DNA of 7,486 nucleotides from Gemmatimonadota bacterium (GCA_003220905.1 QHTS01000099.1:1-7486), one strand, 5' to 3'. Shown: positions 1 to 6,510, counted from the stretch's first letter. Numbers and translations are program-made. The notes: generated by a model not told the origin, from the letters alone.

Positions 1-60
1 CGCGTCCCACAGCACGACCGCGAGCAGCAGCGCACCGGCCAAACCGCCCAGCAATCGCAC
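1..60 (-). CDS. N-terminus of an exported protein, third gene of the PQQ-dehydrogenase operon (partial)
   Basis: Reading the minus strand from a GTG at 60-58 gives 20 codons that run off the window: (M/V)RLLGGLAGALLLAVVLWDA. An Arg at position 2, a Gly/Ala/Leu/Val-rich core and the ending near WDA look like a Sec signal peptide or N-terminal membrane anchor. The GTG lies two bases after the TAG of the cytochrome c gene, and a weak Shine-Dalgarno (GGAAA, 70-66) sits five bases upstream, so translation is probably coupled. By position behind a PQQ dehydrogenase and a cytochrome c it could be a XoxJ/MxaJ-type periplasmic partner, another cytochrome, or a PQQ-related lipoprotein. The visible part cannot decide between these. 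That an exported protein starts here is fairly likely; its family is unknown. Confidence 0.6.
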   Translation of the reverse strand, partial: MRLLGGLAGALLLAVVLWDA

Positions 61-62
61 GG

Positions 63-500
63 CTATTTCCACGACTGTGTCGGCACGTTCGCCGGTGGCT
101 CGAGCGACTGGAGGTAGGTCACGAGTTTCCAGATCGCGCCGGGTGGCAAGAGGCCGCCGTACGCCGGCATGCCGTGCGGCTGGCCGTAATAGATCGACTG
201 GAAGATCTCGCCATCGGAGCCGCCGTAGCGCCAGCGGCCGTCGCGCAGGCTGGGGCCCACCCAGCCCACCGCTCCGCCCCCGTGACAGCCGTCGCAGTTC
301 ATCACGCCGAACGTCCGCTCCCCCTCCGCCGCCGACTGTCGGTCTCCGCGGAAGGGATTCCCGGAGACCTGAGGGCCGCCCGCCGGCGGTATGACGCCGC
401 CCGCGAAGACGCGCGCCTCGTGTCCCATCGCGGGTGCGGCGTCGTGTCCGCCGCACGCGGCGGAGACCACGAGCGCCAGTATCAGAGGGCGAAGATCCAT
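63..500 (-). CDS. Class I cytochrome c, probable electron acceptor of the PQQ alcohol dehydrogenase
   Basis: A 145-residue exported c-type cytochrome. Residues 1-15 form a short hydrophobic export signal. Cys16 (context SAAC) may be lipidated, but Ser at -3 makes the lipobox non-canonical, so cleavage by signal peptidase I is also possible. A Gly/Pro/Ala-rich linker leads to one haem domain of about 85 residues, with haem attachment CDGCH (Cys69, Cys72, His73), a GPSL segment and the axial methionine Met111 in GMPAYGG. The pattern NPF-x-GD...AEG...NCDGCH...GPSL...GMPAYGG is typical of small cytochromes encoded beside PQQ alcohol dehydrogenases. The expected role is to take electrons from reduced PQQ in the periplasm and pass them towards a terminal oxidase. 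The start is set by AAGGAGG six bases upstream, inside the dehydrogenase gene. The two reading frames overlap by 19 bases, implying translational coupling. The haem protein call is near certain; the electron partner is inferred from the operon. Confidence 0.93.
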   Translation of the reverse strand: MDLRPLILALVVSAACGGHDAAPAMGHEARVFAGGVIPPAGGPQVSGNPFRGDRQSAAEGERTFGVMNCDGCHGGGAVGWVGPSLRDGRWRYGGSDGEIFQSIYYGQPHGMPAYGGLLPPGAIWKLVTYLQSLEPPANVPTQSWK

Positions 501-2224
501 ACGATCCCTCCTTGGCTCGTATGCCGGGCGATGTCCGGCATGAAGTCCGCCGGCGGCCGCACGTCCGCCGGGTCATCCGACCGGACGTCCCCCGACAGGA
601 GGAACCAGTCGCCGCCGATCCCGGCGTAGACGGCCACGTACTGTCTTCCGTCGGCGCCCGTGAATGTGATCGGGTTCCCCACCACGCCCGATCCGACCTT
701 GAACCGCCACAGGACCTTCCCAGTCCTGGCGTCGGCCGCCTTGAACCAGCCGTCGAGCGTTCCGTAGAACACGACGTCGCCCGCGGTGACGACGGCGCCG
801 CTCCACACGGGGAAGGGTTCGGTCGTCTGCCATACCTTCTTCCCGACGCCCGCATCCCAGGCGATGAACGCTCCCAGGTACCCGCCCCGACCCGCGTGGT
901 AGGGAGTGTTCGCGCCGATGAACGGCGTCCCGGCGATGCGGGTCGCCCGCGTCGCCTGGTAGTCCATGCACATGTTGTTGGTGGCGAGGTAGAAGAGCCC
1001 CGTGCGCGGTGAGTACGCCGCGGGCGACGCCGGGCTCTTGCCGCCTTCCAGCGTCGGGCAGACGTGCTTGACGTTCCCGCGGGACGCGCCCGTCAGCTTG
1101 GTGGAGTCGACGACCGGCCGGCCGGTCGCGACGTCCACCCGCTTCGCCCAATTGACGTCCACGAACGGCTGGGCGACCAGCACCTCGCCCGTGGCGCGGT
1201 CCATCGTATAGGCGAAGCCGTTCTTGTCGAAGTGGACGAGGACCTTCCGCGGCCGGCCACCGACCACCAGGTCCGCGAGGATCATCTCCGAGGCGGCGTC
1301 GTAGTCCCAGCCGTCGTGTGGCGTGAACTGGTACGCCCACACCAACGTGCCGTCTTCGGGCCGGCGGGCGAGCACGCTGGCCGTCCACTTGTTGTCGCCG
1401 GCGCGCTGCTCGGGGTTATACGGCGCCGGATTGCCGGTACCGTAGTAGAGCAGGTCGAGGTCGGGATCGTAGGACATCCATCCCCACACCGGCGCGCCAC
1501 CGTTCTTCCACACGTCGGCAGGCCAGCTCGTGAGCCCCAGCTCGGCGCCCCGATCGTAGAACGGCTTGAAGATCCGCGGCTTCGCCAGCACCTCGCTGTC
1601 CGGGCCGACGTTGTAAGCGGTCCATACGATCCGGCCCGTCTCGAGATCGAGCCCCTTCAGCCAGCCGTGGATGCCGAACTCGCCGCCGGACGCGCCGACG
1701 ATAACGCGGTGCTTTACCACGAGGGGTGCGACGGGCGTGGTCTCGCCCTGGGACAGATCCGCGATCCTGGTCTTCCACAGCTCCTGACCCGTCGCCGCCG
1801 CGACCGCGACGGTGTGCCCATCCAGCAGGTTGTACACGATCTTCCCCTCGGCGTAAAAGGCGCCGCGATTGATCGCGTCGCAGCAGGCGATGCCCGTGGC
1901 ATTGGGGTCCACGGCCGGACGGTACTTCCACTTCAGGGGATAGCCCTCCCGGGTGAGGTCGAAGGCGTAGAGGACATTCGGGTAGGGGGTGACGACGTAC
2001 ATCGTGTGCTCCACCACGAGCGGTTGTCCCTCGTGCCCGCCCAACACGCCGGTGGAGAAGCTCCACACCGGGCGCAGGCGGCCGGCGTTGGCGCCCGTGA
2101 TCTCGCTCAGGTCGCTGTAGCGAGTGGCCGCGTAGTCCTTGGCCGGCATGGGCCAGTCGCCGCGCTGCGCGGCGCCGCCGGCCGGCAGGACCGCGAGCAG
2201 AGTCAAGACCGCCATTCGCGTCAT
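482..2224 (-). CDS. Periplasmic PQQ-dependent alcohol dehydrogenase with lanthanide-site signature
   Basis: A 580-residue quinoprotein of the methanol/ethanol dehydrogenase family, oxidising a primary alcohol in the periplasm and passing electrons to cytochrome c. Residues 1-19 are a signal peptide ending near GGAAQ. Landmarks matching MxaF/XoxF are: vicinal disulfide Cys114-Cys115 (ACCD); metal ligand Glu182 (ASGGEFG); WGW at 247-249, the region of the Trp that stacks on PQQ; metal ligand Asn265 (GTGNPAPYN); catalytic Asp307 in TPHDGWDYD; and Cys389/Cys419, the second disulfide pair. Asp309, two residues after the catalytic Asp, is Ala in calcium-dependent MxaF and Asp in lanthanide enzymes. 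Lys334 replaces the active-site Arg of methanol dehydrogenases, suggesting an ethanol-type or unassigned clade. PQQ-type beta-propeller repeats (A..TG..LW) recur along the chain. The start at 2224 is supported by GGAGG five bases upstream and by placing the signal peptide at the N-terminus; the frame stays open to 2497, but that extension is low-complexity and runs into the divergent gene. The substrate is not readable from sequence. Confidence 0.95.
   Translation of the reverse strand: MTRMAVLTLLAVLPAGGAAQRGDWPMPAKDYAATRYSDLSEITGANAGRLRPVWSFSTGVLGGHEGQPLVVEHTMYVVTPYPNVLYAFDLTREGYPLKWKYRPAVDPNATGIACCDAINRGAFYAEGKIVYNLLDGHTVAVAAATGQELWKTRIADLSQGETTPVAPLVVKHRVIVGASGGEFGIHGWLKGLDLETGRIVWTAYNVGPDSEVLAKPRIFKPFYDRGAELGLTSWPADVWKNGGAPVWGWMSYDPDLDLLYYGTGNPAPYNPEQRAGDNKWTASVLARRPEDGTLVWAYQFTPHDGWDYDAASEMILADLVVGGRPRKVLVHFDKNGFAYTMDRATGEVLVAQPFVDVNWAKRVDVATGRPVVDSTKLTGASRGNVKHVCPTLEGGKSPASPAAYSPRTGLFYLATNNMCMDYQATRATRIAGTPFIGANTPYHAGRGGYLGAFIAWDAGVGKKVWQTTEPFPVWSGAVVTAGDVVFYGTLDGWFKAADARTGKVLWRFKVGSGVVGNPITFTGADGRQYVAVYAGIGGDWFLLSGDVRSDDPADVRPPADFMPDIARHTSQGGIVWIFAL
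507..513 (-). promoter_or_regulatory. Perfect Shine-Dalgarno of the cytochrome c gene
   Basis: The minus strand reads AAGGAGG, then six bases, then the ATG at 500-498. The site lies within the last codons of the dehydrogenase gene. It fixes the cytochrome start and shows the cytochrome is translated from the dehydrogenase message. It is the strongest ribosome binding site in the window; most other starts here have a weak one or none. Confidence 0.9.
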
Positions 2225-2229
2225 GCACA

Positions 2230-2234
2230 CCTCC
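2230..2234 (-). promoter_or_regulatory. Shine-Dalgarno of the PQQ dehydrogenase
   Basis: The minus strand reads GGAGG followed by TGTGC and then ATG, within a purine run. It decides the start at 2224 over upstream in-frame possibilities and over the second Met three codons later. Confidence 0.8.
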
Positions 2235-2242
2235 CCCTCCCC

Positions 2243-2270
2243 TTGAAGGGAATATGTACGCCGGTAGACT
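2243..2270 (+). promoter_or_regulatory. Candidate promoter for the CotH-like/polyphosphate kinase transcript
   Basis: TTGAAG (2243-2248) and TAGACT (2265-2270) are separated by 16 bases. Each matches four of six bases of the sigma-70 consensus. The -10-like box ends six bases before the GTG at 2277, so transcription would begin at or next to the start codon and the message would be leaderless or nearly so. No Shine-Dalgarno lies at a usable distance before that GTG, which agrees. This rests on motif matching only; the 52-base spacer must also hold, or overlap, control sites for the dehydrogenase operon. Confidence 0.35.
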
Positions 2271-2276
2271 TGCTGC

Positions 2277-3386
2277 GTGAGCGTTGACCGGGTGAGGCGC
2301 ACGTGGGGGGGCGGGGTGGCACTGACCGCCCTGGTGGCGATGTGCCTCGCAGCCCGTGTGGCCACCGCCCTCGTGGCGGCGTCGGTCGTCCGGCAGGCGC
2401 TGCCCGACTCAGCGGCGCCGCCTGCCCGCTCCCGGCTGTTCGACGCCGCAGAGCCGCTGGACCTCAGGCTCACCGCCGACTTTGGAGCGATCGCCAAGCA
2501 GCGAGGGACCGAGAAGAAGGCCCAGCCGGGCGTGCTGTCCTACGTCAGCCCGGCGGGCGACTCCGTGAAGCTCGACGTGCAACTCTCTACCCGCGGGCAC
2601 TTCCGGCTGGGCAGGTGCCAGTATCCGCCGCTCAAGATCACGTTCGACAAGGCCCAGAAGGCGCAGACCATCTTCGCGCACGAGGGGTCGAGCCTCAAGC
2701 TCACCGTGCAATGTCGCAGTGGCCAGTCGTTCGCGAACTATCTGCTGGAAGAGTACCTCATCTACCGTGCCTACAACTTGCTGACCGACCGGAGCTTCCG
2801 CGCGCGTCTCGCGCGCGTGACGTACGTCGACGCCAAGGGCAAGCAGCCGCCTGAGACCCGCCACGCGTTCTTCGTCGAGGACGACGACCGCATGGCGCGG
2901 CGCAACCACGCGCAGGTGTTCGAGCAGAAAGGCGTGACCCAAGACGAGCTGAACTTCGAGCAGACGGGCCTGGCGATGGTGTTCCAGTACATGATCGGCA
3001 ACACGGACTTCGCCGTCACGGCGCTGCACAACATTGTGCTCATCCGCGACTCGTCCGGTATCGTGTACCCGGTTCCCTACGACTTCGACTGGTCCGGGGT
3101 CATCTGGACTCCCTACGCCCAACCCGACGGTCGCCTCCCCATCCAAAACGTGCGCCAGCGCCTCTTTCGCGGTACCTGCCGCGTGCCCGAGGAGCTGGCC
3201 CTCCTGTTCGCGCGGTTCACCGCGCAGAAGGATTCGATCTACGCGCTGTACCGTGGCCTCCAGTCAGAAGGACTGGAGCCCAAGCGCGTGAAGCAGGCGC
3301 TCGACTACTACGACGAGTTCTACAAGACCATCGGCAATCCAGGCGACACACGTCGCGAATTCACCCGGACCTGCAAGGAGAGGTGA
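2277..3386 (+). CDS. Secreted protein of unknown function with CotH-kinase-like motifs
   Basis: A 369-residue protein I cannot assign firmly. Residues 1-40 are basic then hydrophobic (Arg-rich start, then Val/Ala/Leu), i.e. a signal peptide or anchor. Residues about 60-130 look beta-rich (LDLRLTADF, VKLDVQLSTRGHFR). Residues 150-290 carry a kinase-like pattern: LLEEYLIYRAYN (156-167), then GNTDF (241-245), HN (251-252) and PYDFDWSG (267-274). The order N-x-D...HN...DFD resembles the catalytic and metal-binding segments of CotH/HipA-type atypical kinases. Four cysteines after the signal (113, 146, 301, 366) could form disulfides in an exported protein. The start is uncertain: the GTG at 2277 lacks a Shine-Dalgarno but follows a -10-like box; ATG at 2340 would cut into the hydrophobic segment. 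Only 13 bases separate it from the polyphosphate kinase gene, so the two are probably co-transcribed. Gene reality is solid; the kinase link is inference. Confidence 0.85.
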   Translation: MSVDRVRRTWGGGVALTALVAMCLAARVATALVAASVVRQALPDSAAPPARSRLFDAAEPLDLRLTADFGAIAKQRGTEKKAQPGVLSYVSPAGDSVKLDVQLSTRGHFRLGRCQYPPLKITFDKAQKAQTIFAHEGSSLKLTVQCRSGQSFANYLLEEYLIYRAYNLLTDRSFRARLARVTYVDAKGKQPPETRHAFFVEDDDRMARRNHAQVFEQKGVTQDELNFEQTGLAMVFQYMIGNTDFAVTALHNIVLIRDSSGIVYPVPYDFDWSGVIWTPYAQPDGRLPIQNVRQRLFRGTCRVPEELALLFARFTAQKDSIYALYRGLQSEGLEPKRVKQALDYYDEFYKTIGNPGDTRREFTRTCKER

Positions 3387-3399
3387 CGGCCCAAGGCCG

Positions 3400-3984
3400 A
3401 TGACCGAGCTGCGCTGGAGCGTGCCGAGCGCCGAACGCCTGAATGAGCTGCTCGCGGCGCCCCCGCCGCTCGGGCTCCGCGCCGGGCCCACCCAGCGGAC
3501 GTTCCACCGTGATCTGTATTTCGACACGCCCGACGGCGACCTGCATCGACGGGGCGCGACCTGCCGGCTGCGCTTCGGGGTGGACGATCGTCGTGCGCTC
3601 GCGCTCGACGTCGCGGGCGTTGCGCAGTGTGAGTCCCGGGTGGGGGAGCTCGAGCCGCGTCACATCTTCGGCGGCGATGCGGAACCGGCGCGCCGGCTTC
3701 GCGCGATCGTCGATCCCGGCCGTCTCGTGCTGCAGGTCGAGCTCGAGATCGAGCGGCGGATCCGCCCGGCGCATCTCCCCGTCGTTCCGGTGCCGCAGTT
3801 CGTGCTCGCCTACGATACCATCACCGCGCGGGTCGGCGGGGGGGAAGGCCCGTGCGAGTTCCACGAGCTCGCAGTATCGCGCCGGCCGTGGAGCGTGATC
3901 CCGACGGCACGATTCGCACGGGCGATCGAGCGACGGTACGGTGTGACCCGGGCGTCGGCCGACCGGGTGGCGCGCACCACCGCG
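3400..3984 (+). other. Divergent CYTH (triphosphate-tunnel) domain of the fused PPK
   Basis: Residues 1-195 of the kinase gene. The segment DLYFDTPDGDLHRRGATCRLRF (from 38 to 59) is the most typical CYTH stretch, where a substrate-binding Arg-x-Arg follows a YFDT motif. VLQVELEIERRIR (110-122) and EFHELAV (153-159) resemble later strands. Catalytic features are weak: the N-terminal ExExK reads only ELRWSV (3-8), and the strand after RLRF reads LALDV (67-71) where active members usually have TLK. In the CYTH family these residues bind metal and triphosphate. The domain may therefore bind polyphosphate or a nucleotide without hydrolysing it. This is a sequence reading without structural support. 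Confidence 0.65.
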
Positions 3985-6510
3985 CTCCGTACGGCGCCCC
4001 CCTCCCTCGCCAGGCAGACCGCCGTGCTCGCGGTCGCGCACGGGCGCCTGGCGCTGTGCCGCAGCGGTGCCGCGCTGCGCCTGCCCCTCGAAGACGGAGG
4101 CGGCGAGGACGCGTGCCGCCGGGCCATGCGGCGCGCGTTCGGGAGCGTGGAAGGAGAGGTGCGGTTGCTCGGCGTCGTGCCGGCGGCCGACCGCGGCGTG
4201 GCCATCGAAGTCTGGCTGGTGCGGCGCCTGCGGCGCGACCTCACGGCCGTGCCCCCGGGCGCTCTCCAGTGGTTCGCCCCTCAGGACATCGTCGCGCGGG
4301 TGGGCTCCCCGGTGCTCCGGGATGCCACGACGCTCTCGGCGCTGGCGGTGGCCGCCCGCTCGGAGCTCGTGCCGGAGTGGTCGGCGGCGCCGCTCGTCGG
4401 TGATACCGCGGCCGACCGCGGCACCACCGACGAGACCAGCCGGCTCACCCTGAGCGAGCTGCGGGTGCCGACGCTTCCGGCGAAGACCCTCGACGCCGCC
4501 CGGCCCGCGGCGGACCAGTTCATCAACGGCTTCTTGTCCGCGCTCGAGTTCAACGCGCGCGTGCTCGCGCTCGCGGAAGACCCGGGGACGCCGCTCCTCG
4601 CCCGTCTCCGCTTTCTGGCGATCCTCAGCACCAACCTCGATCAGTTTTTCATGGTCGACGTCGGCGCTCTGAAGCACGAGGTGGCGACGGGAATCGTCGA
4701 GCGCTCACCGGACGGTCTCACCGCCGCGGAGCAGCTCGACGCGATCGCGATCCGGCTGCGGCCGCTCGTGGCGCGGCAATACCGGTGCTTCCGAGCGGTG
4801 ACGCAGGCGTTGGCTGCGAAGGGGACCCGGATCCGCGGTTGGGGCGAGCTCACGCCAGGCGAGCGCGAGCCGCTCGAGCGGTGGTTCGCCGCGGACGTCG
4901 CTCCGGTCCTCACCCCCAAAGCGCTCACCCGCGCGCCCGGCCACTCGTTCCCGCACCTGGGCGACCGGCGACTGAGCCTCGCCGTCATGCTGCGCGATGG
5001 GCCGGATGGCCCGGTCCATTTCGCCTCCGTCGAGTGCCCGCCTTCCCTGCCCCGGCTCGTGGCCGCGGTCGCCGGCGGAGCGGTACCGCTCGAGTCGATG
5101 GTGCGCGCCCATCTCAGCGCGCTCTTCCCCGGCCGGGAAGTGGTCGAGGCGCATGCCTTCCGGGTCACCCGTAGCGGGGACATCCAGCTCGACGAGCTCG
5201 GCACGGCGAGCTTCGTGCAAGCCATCGCCGACGAGCTGCGGCGGCGGCCCTGGGGGCCCGTGGTGCGGATCGAGGTGGAGCGCACGATGCCGCCGCTGTT
5301 GCGCGAGCTGCTGCAACGCGAGCTGCGTTTCGAAGAGAGCGCGCTGCAGAGCGCGCTAGGACCCTCGGACGTGTACGAGGCGGACGGTCCGCTCGACCTG
5401 GGCGGCCTCGGCGAGCTGGCGGGCGACGCGGCCCGCCCCGACCTCGACTATCCTCCCTTCACACCGCGCGATCCCTTCGCCGGCGAGCGTTGTGTGTTCG
5501 ACGTGCTCGACCGCGGCGCCGTGCTCGTGCACCATCCCCACGATTCCTTCAACGCCAGCGTCGAGCGCTTCGTCGCCGAGGCGGCCGACGATCCCGACGT
5601 CGCCGCGATCAAGCTCACCCTGTACCGTCCCGGTGGGCCGTCGCGCATCGCCGAGGCGCTGCGCCGCGCCGCCGCCCGCGGCAAGGATGTCTCGGTATTC
5701 GTGGAGCTCAAGGCCCGGTTCGACGAGGAGCTGAACATCGCCTGGGCGCAGAGCCTGGAGGCGGCGGGGATCCACGTGATCACCGGCCTCGCCACCCTGA
5801 AGATCCACGCGAAGGTCGCGCTCGTCGTGCGCAGGACGGCGGGGCGCACGCGACGCTACGCGCACGTAGGGAGCGGCAACTACAATCCCGACACCGCGAG
5901 GCTGTACACCGACGTCGGCCTGTTTACGGCGGACGAAGGGATCACCGAAGAGCTGCACGCGCTGTTCAACGAGCTGACCGGCTCGTCGCGCCCGCCGCAG
6001 GCGGCGTTTCGCCGGCTGCTCGTCGCGCCGACCGACATGCTGGACCGGTTCCTCGCCCTCATCGCCCGCGAGACGGAGCACGCGCGGGCCGGCCGCGGTG
6101 GGCGCATCCGCGCGAAGCTCAACGGTCTCGCCGACTGCACGGTGATCGGCGCGCTCTATCGCGCCGCGCAGGCCGGCGTGGACGTCGATCTCGTGGTCCG
6201 GGGCATCTGCATGCTGCGCCCGGGAATTCCCGGGCTCTCGGCGCGGATCCGCGTGGTGAGCGTGCTGGGCCGCTTCCTCGAGCACGCGCGCATTTATCAC
6301 TTCGCCAATGCCGGAGCGCCGGAGTACTACGTCGGCTCGGCCGATTGGCGACCCCGCAACCTGCGGCGGCGCGTGGAAGTCATCACGCCGGTGGACGACC
6401 CGGCGGCGCGGGCCCGGCTCGCCCGTATCCTCGAGCTCGAGCTCGCCGAGCCCGGCGCCTGGACCCTCGAGTCGGACGGATCCTACTCACGGCGCCCGCC
6501 AGCCTCATAG
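3400..6510 (+). CDS. ppk1: Polyphosphate kinase 1 with N-terminal CYTH and Nudix-like extension
   Basis: A 1036-residue protein. From about residue 368 it is a full PPK1, which makes polyphosphate reversibly from ATP. The N domain begins QFINGFLSALEFNARVL (373-389), followed by STNLDQF with Asn412. Catalytic landmarks are Arg743 (LYRPGG), ELKARFDEE (769-777), autophosphorylated His803 (KIHAK), Tyr836 (ARLYTD), Arg934 (VVRGIC), second His962 (FLEHARIY) and SADWRPRN (980-987). As I recall E. coli residues 45, 375, 435, 468, 564 and 592, they map with an offset of 367-370, so the core is intact and the extra length lies almost entirely in front. Residues 1-195 form a divergent CYTH domain and 205-316 a degenerate Nudix-like domain; both are listed separately. 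An Asp/Thr-rich linker (332-350) precedes the kinase. ATG 3400 follows the upstream stop by 13 bases with only AAGG three bases before it; GGAGAGG lies farther back. PPK1 identity is certain; the domain calls in front are less so. Confidence 0.97.
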   Translation: MTELRWSVPSAERLNELLAAPPPLGLRAGPTQRTFHRDLYFDTPDGDLHRRGATCRLRFGVDDRRALALDVAGVAQCESRVGELEPRHIFGGDAEPARRLRAIVDPGRLVLQVELEIERRIRPAHLPVVPVPQFVLAYDTITARVGGGEGPCEFHELAVSRRPWSVIPTARFARAIERRYGVTRASADRVARTTALRTAPPSLARQTAVLAVAHGRLALCRSGAALRLPLEDGGGEDACRRAMRRAFGSVEGEVRLLGVVPAADRGVAIEVWLVRRLRRDLTAVPPGALQWFAPQDIVARVGSPVLRDATTLSALAVAARSELVPEWSAAPLVGDTAADRGTTDETSRLTLSELRVPTLPAKTLDAARPAADQFINGFLSALEFNARVLALAEDPGTPLLARLRFLAILSTNLDQFFMVDVGALKHEVATGIVERSPDGLTAAEQLDAIAIRLRPLVARQYRCFRAVTQALAAKGTRIRGWGELTPGEREPLERWFAADVAPVLTPKALTRAPGHSFPHLGDRRLSLAVMLRDGPDGPVHFASVECPPSLPRLVAAVAGGAVPLESMVRAHLSALFPGREVVEAHAFRVTRSGDIQLDELGTASFVQAIADELRRRPWGPVVRIEVERTMPPLLRELLQRELRFEESALQSALGPSDVYEADGPLDLGGLGELAGDAARPDLDYPPFTPRDPFAGERCVFDVLDRGAVLVHHPHDSFNASVERFVAEAADDPDVAAIKLTLYRPGGPSRIAEALRRAAARGKDVSVFVELKARFDEELNIAWAQSLEAAGIHVITGLATLKIHAKVALVVRRTAGRTRRYAHVGSGNYNPDTARLYTDVGLFTADEGITEELHALFNELTGSSRPPQAAFRRLLVAPTDMLDRFLALIARETEHARAGRGGRIRAKLNGLADCTVIGALYRAAQAGVDVDLVVRGICMLRPGIPGLSARIRVVSVLGRFLEHARIYHFANAGAPEYYVGSADWRPRNLRRRVEVITPVDDPAARARLARILELELAEPGAWTLESDGSYSRRPPAS
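4012..4347 (+). other. Degenerate Nudix-like domain of the fused PPK
   Basis: Residues 205-316 follow the usual Nudix order: strand RQTAVLAVAHGRLALCRSG (205-223), LPL (228-230), a helix DACRRAMRRAFG (237-248), strands VRLLGVV (254-260) and GVAIEVWLVRRL (266-277), then LQWFAPQDI (289-297), matching the common W-[FV]-x-x-[DE]-[EDL] strand-helix end. The Nudix box is broken: where RExxEExG is expected the sequence reads RAMRRAFG (241-248), losing the three metal-binding glutamates, and the loop after LP is about four residues short. If the fold assignment holds, this is a pseudo-enzyme module. It could instead be an unrelated alpha/beta linker domain. Confidence 0.5.

Noticed and set aside
1111..1128. 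Perfect 18-base CCGG-based palindrome inside the dehydrogenase gene
   Set aside because: Simple alternating CCGG content within a well-supported coding region; no sign of regulatory placement.
2240..2250. Small inverted repeat CCCTT-G-AAGGG in the spacer before the CotH-like gene
   Set aside because: Five-base arms with a one-base centre are too short to support as an operator or terminator without conservation data.
1064..2287. Long open frame on the plus strand opposite the PQQ dehydrogenase
   Set aside because: Antisense frame produced by high GC content; low-complexity Arg/Gly/Val product with no motif, opposite a gene with many conserved residues.
2225..2497. N-terminal extension of the PQQ dehydrogenase up to 2497
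   Set aside because: The added 91 residues are Ala/Arg/Thr-rich, overlap the divergent gene, and would bury the signal peptide; the start at 2224 has a good Shine-Dalgarno.
3361..4677. 438-codon open frame on the minus strand opposite the N-terminal part of ppk1
   Set aside because: Arg/Glu-rich product without recognisable motifs; the opposite strand encodes the extension that continues into the PPK1 core without break.
6218..6235. Perfect 18-base palindrome centred on AATT inside ppk1
   Set aside because: It encodes the conserved PGIPG loop after VVRGIC; GC-biased codons are enough to produce it, and no second copy is seen.
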